Positions 45,066-53,313 of a stretch of 64,000 nt of DNA are shown piece after piece (within the stretch, counting starts at the first letter, position 1; each line of letters opens with the position of its first letter). The notes beneath the pieces are model-generated. The model saw only the letters and a list, made by a program, of their open reading frames with translations, was not told the origin of the DNA and searched no databases. A program made the translations under genes and the position numbers. Origin of the DNA: CBDCYS01 sp965226245 (GTDB lineage Bacteria > Acidobacteriota > Terriglobia > Bryobacterales > UBA6623); assembly GCA_965226245.1 (NCBI GenBank), contig CBDDCL010000013.1:12177-76176 (forward strand), in the 5' to 3' direction.

Positions 45066-46445
45066 ATGGCTCATCCAACGGCGGTTCTGCTCGTGGTCGG
45101 GCTCAATCAGAACCTGCTAGGCGAACACTGCCCGCGCCTGGACGCCTTCGCAGATCGGGGAACGTTGCGTCGGCTGAAACCGATTCTGCCGGCGGTCACG
45201 TGCAGCGTGCAGTCAAGCATGTTGACGGGCCTGCTACCGCGGGAGCACGGCATCGTGAGCAACGGCTGGTATGACCGCGAGTCGGCGGAGGTGCGTTTCT
45301 GGAAACAGTCGAACCACCTTGTTCACGGCGAAAAGGTCTGGGAGACAGCCCGCAAGCGCGATCCATCGGTGACCTGCGCCAACTTGTTTTGGTGGTTCAA
45401 CATGTACTCTTCGGCGGACTATTCAGTCACGCCGAAGCCGATGTACAAGGCCGATGGGCGGAAAATTCCCGACTGCTACGCTGATCCTCCCGAGCTGCGT
45501 GGTTCGCTGCAAGAGCAGCTCGGGCAGTTTCCGCTCTTTAACTTTTGGGGACCAGGATCTTCGATCGCTTCGAGCCGCTGGATCGCCGACGCTGCCCGCC
45601 TGGTTCACGAACGCCACCGTCCCACGCTCACGTTGGTCTACCTGCCGCACCTGGACTATGCACTCCAGAAGCTGGGGCCGAACCACGCCGACATCCCGAA
45701 GGCACTGAGGGAAATCGACGATGTTGGGGGCGGGCTGATCGACTACTTCGAGGGCAACGGCGTGCGTGTGGTTGTTGGCAGCGAGTATGGCATCGTGGCC
45801 GTCGACGACGCGGTGCACATCAACCGCTTGCTGCGGGTAGCGGGGGGGATTCGGGTCCGCGTCGAGGAGGGCCTCGAACTGCTAGACCCTGGGGCCTCGC
45901 CCGCGTTCGCCGTGGCTGACCATCAAGTGGCCCATGTGTATGTGAGGGCCCCAAGCGAGATCGCGCGGTACGCTGATTTCTGCAGGGGTGTGGCGGGGGT
46001 GGAACAAGTGCTTGACTGCGGTGAGCAAGCTGAGGTCGGCCTCGATCATCCGCGCTCCGGCGACCTGGTGCTTGTGGCTGAGCCTGGCCGTTGGTTCAGC
46101 TACAACTACTGGCTCGATGACGCCAAAGCTCCCGACTTCGCTCGCACCGTCGACATCCACCGGAAACCCGGCTACGACCCCGTGGAGTTGTTTCTGGATC
46201 CGGAGATTCGCTTACCACAGCTCACCGTGGGCTGGAAGCTCCTCAAGCGAAAGCTTAGCTTCGGCAATTTGCTCGACGTGATTCCCCTCGACCCCTCACT
46301 GGTTCGAGGATCGCACGGGAGGGTCGATCAGGCCCCGCCGTTGCAGCCGGTGCTGATCACCCAGGGAGACTTGGGCGAAGACGCTGACGAACTGCCGGTG
46401 ACCGCGATGCGCGACGTCATCCTCGATAATATATTCCGGAACTGA
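45066..46445 (+). CDS. alkaline-phosphatase-superfamily phosphodiesterase (EboF-like)
   Basis: 459 aa. AVLLVVGLNQNLL opens the fold. The nucleophile region is LPAVTCSVQSSMLTGLLPRE with Thr/Ser, followed by HGIVSNGWYDRESAEVRFWK. Metal ligands appear at YLPHLDYALQKLGPNHADI (Asp, His) and VVVGSEYGIVAVDDAVHINR, where the usual SDHG is SEYG. Thus one canonical metal ligand pair is altered, so the reaction may be unusual. Such nucleotide pyrophosphatase-like proteins occur in ebo clusters (EboF). It starts 77 bases after eboC on the same strand. Confidence 0.78.
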   Translation: MAHPTAVLLVVGLNQNLLGEHCPRLDAFADRGTLRRLKPILPAVTCSVQSSMLTGLLPREHGIVSNGWYDRESAEVRFWKQSNHLVHGEKVWETARKRDPSVTCANLFWWFNMYSSADYSVTPKPMYKADGRKIPDCYADPPELRGSLQEQLGQFPLFNFWGPGSSIASSRWIADAARLVHERHRPTLTLVYLPHLDYALQKLGPNHADIPKALREIDDVGGGLIDYFEGNGVRVVVGSEYGIVAVDDAVHINRLLRVAGGIRVRVEEGLELLDPGASPAFAVADHQVAHVYVRAPSEIARYADFCRGVAGVEQVLDCGEQAEVGLDHPRSGDLVLVAEPGRWFSYNYWLDDAKAPDFARTVDIHRKPGYDPVELFLDPEIRLPQLTVGWKLLKRKLSFGNLLDVIPLDPSLVRGSHGRVDQAPPLQPVLITQGDLGEDADELPVTAMRDVILDNIFRN

Positions 46446-46821
46446 CCTACGGTGTCACCTTTCCGGATTGCTACGACGCGATTCTTTACTGGATCCGCGA
46501 CCGATCAATCCTCCGTAAGCACCGGGCGCAAGAGCAGCAGTAGAGCGAAGAGGAGCAAACTAAAGGTAACCGTCGATATGGCCGGCGAAGCAAGGTCGAT
46601 GCGGGTCACGTCGAACGAGGTGGCGTGGCTTGTAGTTTCGGCCACAGGTCTCGGCAACGGCGAGCCTTCCCAAACCAAAAAACCGACGCCGCCGACCGGC
46701 CCCTGGAATCGCCCTATTGGGGGAAGGCCACAAGCGGTGGCGCTGACACGCCGGAGAAGGGCTCTATGAACCGGCGGCACTTGTTTGATTCTCATAACCA
46801 GGACGTAATATAGGAACTCTC
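46446..46821. other. gene-poor stretch after the ebo-like cluster
   Basis: Two overlapping opposite ORFs of about 100 codons exist; neither is convincing. The minus-strand one ends in a hydrophobic run (ISTVTFSLLLFALLLLLRP) and could be a small membrane protein. The promoter of the outer-membrane gene at 46822 should be here; aggaactct precedes its ATG. Confidence 0.3.
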
Positions 46822-47709
46822 ATGCGTCTTGCATCGTTCATCGCATCCGCCGCCGGTCGAATCCTGGTGCTGCTCTGTTCCATCTCCGACGTGGCGGCCC
46901 AGAGCAGGGAGCGCTCCGGGTGGTATGTCGGCGGGGGCATCGGATCGAATTGGGCGTCCGACATAGACCAAGAGGGCTGGAATCGGGACCCGCTCTGCTA
47001 TCCGACGGACGCTTGTTTCGATGCGGACCCCATTCCTGAAATCTCCGGATACCGCTGGCGTTACAATATCGACGCTACCGCCGGAGCCGTGTTCGAGATC
47101 GCGGCCGGCCGCATTTTCGATCGCACACGCCTGGAGCTATCGCTCGCGCAGCGGAAGAACGGTCTCGACCAGGTGTTTCGCAGCATCACCGATTACGATG
47201 GGATGCCCATGGAGGAACGACGCGGCGGTTCGGCCGTATCCTATACCCAGGCCTCGATCGACCATCTCAGCGTGCGTACCCTTGCGCTCAATGCGTACTA
47301 CGATTTTCCGGATGCGCTCGGCGGGATTTCCCCATATCTGGGTGGCGGGCTGGGTCCCGCCTTCGCCGAGGTGTCCGGGGTGCGGTTCTCCAACGAGTAC
47401 GAGGACACATCGGGCGATGCTCCGGCTTACGATCCTCCCCTGTCGTTCTACAACAGCCGCCAGGACGCCGACTTGTCCGACACGGTCTTGGCAGTGCACC
47501 TGTATGCCGGGGCCGACTACAGCCTGAACGATAAGACATTGTTGGGGCTGAAGCTAACCTATTCGATGACGGGCAACATTGAAGCCATCAGCGGATACTC
47601 GCTTCACCCGCTTCACGAGCGGGACCCCGACTTCCCCAACCATAATACGTTCACCGGCGCGCGTTATTGGACCCTGTCGTTTACAGTCAAGTTCCTGTTC
47701 GGCAACTGA
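46822..47709 (+). CDS. outer-membrane beta-barrel protein
   Basis: 295 aa. A signal peptide (MRLASFIASAAGRILVLLCS, cut after VAAQ). Alternating hydrophobic strands with aromatic girdles follow: GWYVGGGIGSNWAS, YNIDATAGAVFEIAAG, GISPYLGGGLGPAFAE, TVLAVHLYAGADYSL. The end YWTLSFTVKFLFGN is near the usual terminal Phe. It belongs to the small porin/opacity-type barrels of 8-10 strands. Function unknown; it is followed within 24 bases by an NlpC/P60 lipoprotein. Confidence 0.75.
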   Translation: MRLASFIASAAGRILVLLCSISDVAAQSRERSGWYVGGGIGSNWASDIDQEGWNRDPLCYPTDACFDADPIPEISGYRWRYNIDATAGAVFEIAAGRIFDRTRLELSLAQRKNGLDQVFRSITDYDGMPMEERRGGSAVSYTQASIDHLSVRTLALNAYYDFPDALGGISPYLGGGLGPAFAEVSGVRFSNEYEDTSGDAPAYDPPLSFYNSRQDADLSDTVLAVHLYAGADYSLNDKTLLGLKLTYSMTGNIEAISGYSLHPLHERDPDFPNHNTFTGARYWTLSFTVKFLFGN

Positions 47710-47732
47710 ACTGTGCCGCCTGATCGAGTTGG

Positions 47733-49100
47733 GTGAAATGGCGCCGGGTCGAGGAACGACTCATATCTCCAGACAGGTTTGTGGTTGCAGTTGCGCTCTT
47801 GTCGGTCGTCGGCTGCGCACCTGATGAAATTGCACTGATATCGACCGGCCCTCTCGATGACCTGGCAAAAATCCCGCAAGATGCCACGGCATTTGCGGAA
47901 ACCGGAGGACCCCCGATTCTCGAAGTCGATGAGCGGCGGCTTAGAGAGTTTGAAGATTACTGGTACGGCCCTTGGGAGCGAGCCGAGCCGGTGATCTGTA
48001 CAGCAGAGGAGTTCAGTTGGGCTGCAGAATCATTTCCAAAACAGTCGATCTTTGGGCCCAACCTGTTGGAAGTCCCCACCTCCCATGTTGAAGGCGTCAC
48101 GGCGAACGCGCAACTCGGGCAATATCCCAGTCGAGCCGTATACGGGATCACAGTCCGAAACACATCGATGCGCGCGCTTCCTTCTGCCGACCCGTTCTTC
48201 TACGACTTCCGCAAGGCGGGAGAAGGATATCCGTTTGATTACAACCAAAATTCGGCTGTGTGGGCGGGAACGCCCCTGTTCCTGTCGCACATCTCTCAGG
48301 ACGGACGATTTCTCGCTACGGAATCGCCCTATGCCTGTGGCTGGATCGATTTGCGAGACATCGCGTATGTAGACGAGGAGTTCGTCGCGAAGTACCGTTC
48401 TGCGAACTTAGCCGCTGTAGGTCGGGACCGGATACCCATCTCAAGCGACCGGACTGGATTCTTGTTCCAAGGCCGGATCGGCATGCTGTTGCCCATGGCG
48501 ACAGGAGCTGAAACCGGTGTACATCTGTTAGCTCCCGTGGCGGATGCAAGCCGTCGTGCGTCGATGACACACGTTCGTCTGTTGGACCGGGACGCCGCTC
48601 CATTTCCTCTTCCGTCCTCTGAGGATCAGCTCGCCAAGGTGATCAACGAAATACTCGGGCAGCCCTACGGATGGGGTGGATTGGGCGGTTATCGCGACTG
48701 TTCGTCCACGATCCTGGACGTCTTCCTTCCGTTTGCTTTACCGCTTCCTCGCAATTCGAGGAGCCAAGCTAGCGCAGGGAGAAATGTGACTGTTGAGCAA
48801 CTCTCGCTTGCCGAAAAGCGAGAGCACATTTTGGCGACGGCCGTCCCCTTCCGTACAATTTTAAACCTGGACGGCCACAACATGCTTTATTTGGGAGTGT
48901 TTGAAGGCTCTCCCGTGGCGTTTCGCACGATTTGGGGACTAAAGACGGAGTCGGCGGATGAGTCGAATTCTGGTCGGTATCTAATCGGTAAGTCGGTCAT
49001 CACTAGCCTGTCTCCGGGGCGTGAGCTCAGCGAATTATCGCGGTGTAGAGGCGATCTCCTGAGTCGCATCAGATCTTTCACTCTGCTTGGAGAACAATAG
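47733..49100 (+). CDS. NlpC/P60-family cell-wall hydrolase lipoprotein
   Basis: 455 aa, with a lipoprotein signal (FVVAVALLSVVGCAPDE, Cys after VVG). Two SH3-type regions occupy the middle (about 130-300). The C-terminal papain-like domain has the catalytic Cys in YGWGGLGGYRDCSSTILDVF and the His in NLDGHNMLYLGVF. These enzymes cut peptide bonds in peptidoglycan stems from the periplasmic side. The family in which SH3 domains precede NlpC/P60 fits well in length. It is probably co-transcribed with the barrel protein upstream. Confidence 0.82.
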   Translation: MKWRRVEERLISPDRFVVAVALLSVVGCAPDEIALISTGPLDDLAKIPQDATAFAETGGPPILEVDERRLREFEDYWYGPWERAEPVICTAEEFSWAAESFPKQSIFGPNLLEVPTSHVEGVTANAQLGQYPSRAVYGITVRNTSMRALPSADPFFYDFRKAGEGYPFDYNQNSAVWAGTPLFLSHISQDGRFLATESPYACGWIDLRDIAYVDEEFVAKYRSANLAAVGRDRIPISSDRTGFLFQGRIGMLLPMATGAETGVHLLAPVADASRRASMTHVRLLDRDAAPFPLPSSEDQLAKVINEILGQPYGWGGLGGYRDCSSTILDVFLPFALPLPRNSRSQASAGRNVTVEQLSLAEKREHILATAVPFRTILNLDGHNMLYLGVFEGSPVAFRTIWGLKTESADESNSGRYLIGKSVITSLSPGRELSELSRCRGDLLSRIRSFTLLGEQ

Positions 49101-49308
49101 TTCCCGAATGTCGTGCGCAAGTGGTGCGGCCATGGTCTTTCGGGGCTATGCCCGGCTAAGCGATCGCTGATTGCCTGTGATCGGATCGTCGTGGCCTTCT
49201 ACAACTGGTACTACGTCTCGCCCGCCGTGGCGGTCATAATAGGATCACGCCGGCTCGATATCGGTGCGGGCGAAATCCTCGCCCTTGAACAGGAGCGGCT
49301 CGCTCGTC

Positions 49309-49364
49309 TGTCAAGGGCGGAGCAAAATTAGGCCACTGGGGCGGAGTAAAAGTAGACCGTCTCA
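49309..49364 (+). repeat. 56-bp inverted repeat, left copy (IS21-like end)
   Basis: Begins TGTCAAGGGCGGAGCAAAAT and is repeated without mismatch in reverse complement at 56981-57036. The internal structure (ggagcaaaattaggccac, then ggagtaaaagtagaccg) has the short tandem motifs typical of IS21-family ends. No istA/istB gene is next to it. It cuts the end of a short ORF at 49113-49331. Confidence 0.85.
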
Positions 49365-49735
49365 GGGAGAGGACTCGTTTCTGAAAGGGGCTGTTTGGGG
49401 GGCTGGAGCGAAGTCGGGGGACGCCTGTTAAGGCGGCCCCGATCTCTTTGAGTAGTGCCACTTTGTTATGTAACACTCGTTAGATCGCCAAGTCATTTGG
49501 CCTGAGAGGGCATCCGAATCGAGAATGCTAGCGAGTGGACCGGATCAATCACGGCGCTTCCATCTCCATTTGTTTCCTGCACGACTCGCCAGAAATGAGC
49601 TTGGTAGTAGAAAGTCGCTCGTACAGGACAGTTTGATCATAGGCTGGTTTTAGCCTTCCTATGCTTTTGTCTGCCAGTCCTCGCCGACACCAAGCAACTG
49701 GCCGATGTTCCACAAAAGCAAGATGTGATCGAGTG
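49365..49735. other. gene-less stretch inside the inverted repeats
   Basis: No coding frame, RNA or repeat is convincing. Short ORFs on both strands lack protein-like composition. Confidence 0.4.
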
Positions 49736-50056
49736 TCATGTAGCCGCTTGCCCCTCGAATGGAACAAGCTTGATGTCACTTTGCCGCTTACGGGTCTGGG
49801 CGATGTCGTAGCTGTTTTGCATCCTCATCAGCGTATCCATGGATACGCCAAACGCTTTCTCGATCCTGAGCGCCATTTCAGGCGAGAGATGCACACGCTC
49901 ATTAAGCAGCGCGGACAGCGCCGGGCGCGTGACTCCCAACACTCGCGCCCCATCGGTCACTGACAAGCCAAGGGCCTCGATGATCTCGGTCTTCACGAAC
50001 CCGCCCGGATGGGCAGGGTTCTTCATCCGGATGCCTTGTATCGCACTCATGCTCAC
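49736..50056 (-). CDS. higA: HigA-type antitoxin (XRE helix-turn-helix)
   Basis: 106 aa; the ATG for MKNPAHPGGFVKTEII, ten codons in, is an alternative start. LGLSVTDGARVLGVTRPALS is the XRE DNA-binding helix pair, with the family's VHLSPEMALRIEKAFGVS. It binds the toxin and the promoter. It follows higB by three bases, the toxin-first order normal for higBA. Confidence 0.9.
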   Translation of the reverse strand: MSMSAIQGIRMKNPAHPGGFVKTEIIEALGLSVTDGARVLGVTRPALSALLNERVHLSPEMALRIEKAFGVSMDTLMRMQNSYDIAQTRKRQSDIKLVPFEGQAAT

Positions 50057-50059
50057 CTC

Positions 50060-50350
50060 CTAGTGGTAATCCTCGTAATCCAGATCGACGATTTCGATCG
50101 TCGCCTGGTCGATCCGAAACGTGATCCGCCAGTTTTTTGTGACCGAGAGACTCCAGCCGCCCTTACGATCGCCGACAAGCTGATGGGCCTTCCAGCTCGG
50201 AACCGTCCGCAGTTCTTCCTCCCGCTCCATGTCCTGAAGGAAAGACAGGATGCGCCGCAGCTTCGGCATAACCGCAGGCTGGAGAGCGGCAGGGTTATCG
50301 TCCTCTATGAATCGACGAAGCCCCTTGTGAGCCACGTTTCGAATCTTCAT
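50060..50350 (-). CDS. higB: HigB/RelE-type mRNA interferase
   Basis: 96 aa. MKIRNVAHKGLRRFIEDDNP, LRTVPSWKAHQLVGDRKGGW and SLSVTKNWRITFRIDQATIE, then IVDLDYEDYH. This is the HigB/RelE fold with its basic active surface and C-terminal DYEDYH motif. It cleaves ribosome-bound mRNA. Complete, with its antitoxin three bases downstream. Confidence 0.92.
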   Translation of the reverse strand: MKIRNVAHKGLRRFIEDDNPAALQPAVMPKLRRILSFLQDMEREEELRTVPSWKAHQLVGDRKGGWSLSVTKNWRITFRIDQATIEIVDLDYEDYH

Positions 50351-50725
50351 GACGCAAGTTACTAATATTACCTGTTTAGCGTCAAGCTACGCATTACGAA
50401 TTTTATTGAAACAAATTGACCTCATTCTCACTAACGCCCCGTGAGATTCAAGGGTGCGGGGTGGGCATGGCGGACGGCTCGGTACACTATGATCTTGCGG
50501 GCCGTTCCACGGCCTGACGGTCCAGGTGGTCGGTGTCCATGCCCGCAGGGCGCCGAGGATTTCGTCAAGTCGATGAAAGCAGGCGGGTTGGGAGGGCATG
50601 GGGAAGCTCCTGCTCTACTATACGTTAGGGAGCGATCCGGCATTATGGCCTGCCCGGGAGCGGTTTTAGCGGGAGTTAATCACGCATGATAAAGGATATT
50701 ATCATTCATATCTCAGCAGGTCCTC
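50351..50725. promoter_or_regulatory. region between higB and the recombinase
   Basis: No gene is convincing. The last 50 bases are AT-rich with an inverted motif (gataaaggatattatcattcat) before the recombinase start; this may be a promoter or recombination site. The higBA promoter lies at the other end (AT-rich 50352-50410). Confidence 0.35.
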
Positions 50726-51742
50726 ATGCCCAACTACCCGACACTGATTCCCAAGACCTCAACCCCAACACCGGAAACTCTCCCGGGCGGCGGTATCCAG
50801 CTCCCCGCCCTCTTCTCTCCCGACTCGGCCACCGCCCAGCGCGTCCTCGAGTTCTTCACCGCCAACATCAGGAACCCTCACACCCGCAAGGCCTACGCCA
50901 CCGCCGTCCGCGGCTTCGCCGCTTGGACGGACACCATCGGCATCGCCCATCTCCGCTACATCAAGCCACTCCATGTCGCCGCCTATATCGAGCAGTTGCA
51001 GAGCCGCCTGGCGGCTCCTTCGGTCAAACTCCAGCTGGCCGCGATCCGCATGCTCTTCGACTGGCTTGTGGTGGGCCAGATTGTCCCCACCAACCCGGCC
51101 AGCGTCGTGCGCGGGCCGAAGCATTCGCTCAAGAAGGGCAAGACGCCCGCGCTGACAGCTGAAGAAGCCCGCGACCTGCTTGATTCGATCGCCACGCGCT
51201 CCCCGGTGGGCCTGCGCGACCGGGCGCTGATCGCCTTGATGATCTATACCTTCGCGCGCGTGGGCGCGGTGCTCAAGATGCGCCTCGAGGACGTATTCAC
51301 GCAAGGCCGCCACACCTGGGTGCGGCTCCACGAGAAAGGCGGCAAGCATCACCAGATGCCCTGTCACCACAAACTCGAGTCCTATCTGCAGCAGTACATC
51401 GAAGCTCTCGAGGCAACAGCGCTCGAGGCCGGCTCTCCGCTCGACTCCAAGGCCTGGACCTTCCCTACGGCCGCAGGACGCTCCGGCCGTCTCAGCAACC
51501 GCCCGATGGGCCAGGCCGACGTGTACCGCATGATCCGCCGCCGCGCCCTCGACGCGGGCATCGAGACGAAAATAGGCTGCCACAGCTTCCGCGCCACCGG
51601 CATCACGGAGTATTTGCGGAACGGAGGCAAACTCGAAGTGGCGCAGCAGATGGCCAACCACGAATCCGCCCGCACCACCGGGCTCTACGACAGACGCAAC
51701 GACCAGGTCTCACTCGACGAGGTCGAGCGGATTCTGATTTGA
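50726..51742 (+). CDS. tyrosine recombinase
   Basis: 338 aa. The N-terminal SAM-like domain includes RNPHTRKAYATAVRGFAAWT. The catalytic residues are Arg in IYTFARVGAVLKMRL, Lys in HEKGGKHHQ, HxxR in CHSFRATGITEYL, His in MANHESARTTGLYDRR and the Tyr in the same stretch. Full length. It has the look of plasmid or element recombinases that resolve multimers or move cassettes. A broken relative lies at 27079, near the replicon. It precedes parA, so it may serve stability of the same replicon. Confidence 0.9.
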   Translation: MPNYPTLIPKTSTPTPETLPGGGIQLPALFSPDSATAQRVLEFFTANIRNPHTRKAYATAVRGFAAWTDTIGIAHLRYIKPLHVAAYIEQLQSRLAAPSVKLQLAAIRMLFDWLVVGQIVPTNPASVVRGPKHSLKKGKTPALTAEEARDLLDSIATRSPVGLRDRALIALMIYTFARVGAVLKMRLEDVFTQGRHTWVRLHEKGGKHHQMPCHHKLESYLQQYIEALEATALEAGSPLDSKAWTFPTAAGRSGRLSNRPMGQADVYRMIRRRALDAGIETKIGCHSFRATGITEYLRNGGKLEVAQQMANHESARTTGLYDRRNDQVSLDEVERILI

Positions 51743-51801
51743 GATTCATCAGTGGCGCTGGCCCTTGGTGCGGGGTGTCCTCTGCAGGGTGGTTTGGTAT
51801 G

Positions 51802-51829
51802 GTAGCTAGTACTTGCAAGTACTAGCTAC
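51802..51829. promoter_or_regulatory. 28-bp perfect palindrome upstream of parA
   Basis: The arm gtagctagtacttg (51802-51815) is followed directly by its exact reverse complement. It lies 112 bases before the parA ATG and after the recombinase stop. A partial further copy of its core (tactacttgc) follows at 51826-51835. It is probably the operator or centromere-like site for ParA or its partner. Confidence 0.7.
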
Positions 51830-51940
51830 TACTTGCTTTCTAGCACTTTCTACTTCTATCAATTTTGGTATCATCGGTGTGCTGAACGAGTTGTCCTTCG
51901 GAGAGTTCGTTCTACTCAAACGCGTCGGCGTTTTAAGACA

Positions 51941-52645
51941 ATGCCAGTTATCACTTTTGCAAGCCCTAAGGGCGGGGCAGGAAAGACCACAGCGGCCCTT
52001 CTCCTTGCCACCGAGCTCGCGGTGAAGGGATTTGATGTTACGGTGATCGACGCTGATCCGCTCAAATGGATCGAAGGCTGGAGCAAGCTACCCGATAAGC
52101 CAGCCAACCTGGAGGTACTCGCCGGCCTGACCGAAGACAACATCATCGAAGCTATTGATCAAGCACAGAGTCGGGCTCAGTTCGTCATCATCGACCTCGA
52201 AGGAACAGCCAGTACGATCGTCGCCTACGCCCTTAGCCGTTCGAATTTCGTCCTGGTTCCGATCCAACCGTCCAATATGGACGCTCGGGCTGGAGCCATG
52301 ATCGTGAAGCTGATTAGGAATCATGAACAGGCTTTCAGGATCGAAATCCCGTTTGCGCTCTTCCTGACAAAAACGAGGGCCGCGATTCGACCCAGAACGC
52401 TGTCCAACATCTTGACGCAGCTCGAACAGGCCAATATGCCGGTTTTTCAAACACAACTCTTGGAGCGCGATGCGTTCCGGCAACTATTCTCCTTTGGCGG
52501 GACACTCGAAACGCTGAACCCGAATACCACCTACAAACTCGATGAAGCGGTGATCAATGCCCGTGCGTTTGCCGGGGAGGTTCTTACCCGTTTGGCAGCA
52601 ACCACCGCCACCAAGAACACCACCCAACCGCAGGAGGTCGCATGA
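51941..52645 (+). CDS. parA: ParA-family partition ATPase
   Basis: 234 aa from ATG 51941; upstream codons in the frame are not protein-like. The deviant Walker A KGGAGKTT is at 10-17, Walker A' is VTVIDADPLKWIEGW near 36-50, and Walker B is FVIIDLEGTAS near 79-89. It is a short-type ParA (no N-terminal HTH), as in VirC1/ParA Ib plasmid systems, which move DNA on the nucleoid through ATP-driven gradients. It overlaps its partner by four bases (ATGA). Confidence 0.92.
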   Translation: MPVITFASPKGGAGKTTAALLLATELAVKGFDVTVIDADPLKWIEGWSKLPDKPANLEVLAGLTEDNIIEAIDQAQSRAQFVIIDLEGTASTIVAYALSRSNFVLVPIQPSNMDARAGAMIVKLIRNHEQAFRIEIPFALFLTKTRAAIRPRTLSNILTQLEQANMPVFQTQLLERDAFRQLFSFGGTLETLNPNTTYKLDEAVINARAFAGEVLTRLAATTATKNTTQPQEVA

Positions 52646-52992
52646 GCACAACAAAACAACCACAGGATCTCGGTTTTGAGGATGCGTTCGATCAAGTAAA
52701 ACCTGATCAATGGACGGTCCCCGAGAAGAGCATCAGTAACGATCATGAGGTGGGTACTACGGATCTCAAACAGGTTGCCGAAGCAACCGGTTTTGTGTCC
52801 CGGCAGATCCAAACGCTAAAAGAGCCAACCGCCCAGATCAACTTCCGCGCCAAAGTCAGCACGCTCGCAGACTTTCGTGCGCTTTGCGGAGCGCAGGAAC
52901 CAAGTTGGCCCTATGGATATGGTCTGGAACGGGCAGTTGCAGCCCTAAAACGAGAGCTGCAACAAGACCCTGTCCGCAACACGAAGCAGTAG
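52642..52992 (+). CDS. ParA partner protein, probable DNA-binding adaptor
   Basis: 116 aa. A charged, disordered N-terminus (LGFEDAFDQVKPDQWTVPEK) is followed by AEATGFVSRQIQTLKEPTAQ and INFRAKVSTLADFRALCGAQ. Size and position, coupled to parA, suggest a ParB-type centromere-binding partner, but its sequence is not one of the standard families to me. The palindrome upstream of parA is a candidate binding site. Confidence 0.6.
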   Translation: MSTTKQPQDLGFEDAFDQVKPDQWTVPEKSISNDHEVGTTDLKQVAEATGFVSRQIQTLKEPTAQINFRAKVSTLADFRALCGAQEPSWPYGYGLERAVAALKRELQQDPVRNTKQ

Positions 52993-53004
52993 GATGCCGA
53001 CCCT

Positions 53005-53145
53005 ATTTACAGGGGCTCTCTGTGGAGTCCATGTCGAGAACCACACGCCCGAAGTCGTCCTGCGTCTCGGCCTGCGTGACCAGCTCGCGGTTTACCGCCA
53101 TCAACTCAATCAGGTTCTCTTCGCTGACCTCCGGCAGGTGAGACA
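53005..53145 (-). mobile_element. IS1380-family internal fragment
   Basis: The sequence (gtggagtccatgtcgagaac and following) parallels 63027-63150 of the full IS1380 copy with many mismatches, so it comes from an older relative. It covers the part before and after the first catalytic Asp (LDMDSTESP region). Neither end of the element is present. Confidence 0.65.
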
Positions 53146-53312
53146 TGGTGGGAATTCACGACACTCTGGAGGTACTGGCCTGCCACGGCAAGGCGCAAGA
53201 GTCCATCGAGCGGATCAGGGAGATGCGCCGGGGATGCGAGCAGGAGTACGGGCTGCTGCGCTCCCTGCTCCCGGACTCGTACGGTCGCTACCGGCGCATT
53301 ACCCACGTGGGG
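53145..53312 (+). pseudogene. fragment of a hypothetical protein
   Basis: The frame reads HDTLEVLACHGKAQESIERI, then REMRRGCEQEYGLLRSLLPD. It is helical and protein-like but has no family I recognise; it is cut at 53313 by the IS5 element. The start at 53145 is arbitrary. Confidence 0.3.
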
Positions 53313-53313
53313 G

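Noticed and set aside
46452..46795. Two overlapping opposite ORFs of about 100 codons
   Set aside because: Neither has a ribosome-binding site or recognised family; the hydrophobic end of the minus-strand one is noted in the gene-poor entry.
49113..49331. 72-codon ORF with a hydrophobic centre (AFYNWYYVSPAVAVIIGS)
   Set aside because: Its end is formed by the 56-bp repeat and no family is seen; possibly a fragment, but not supportable as a gene.
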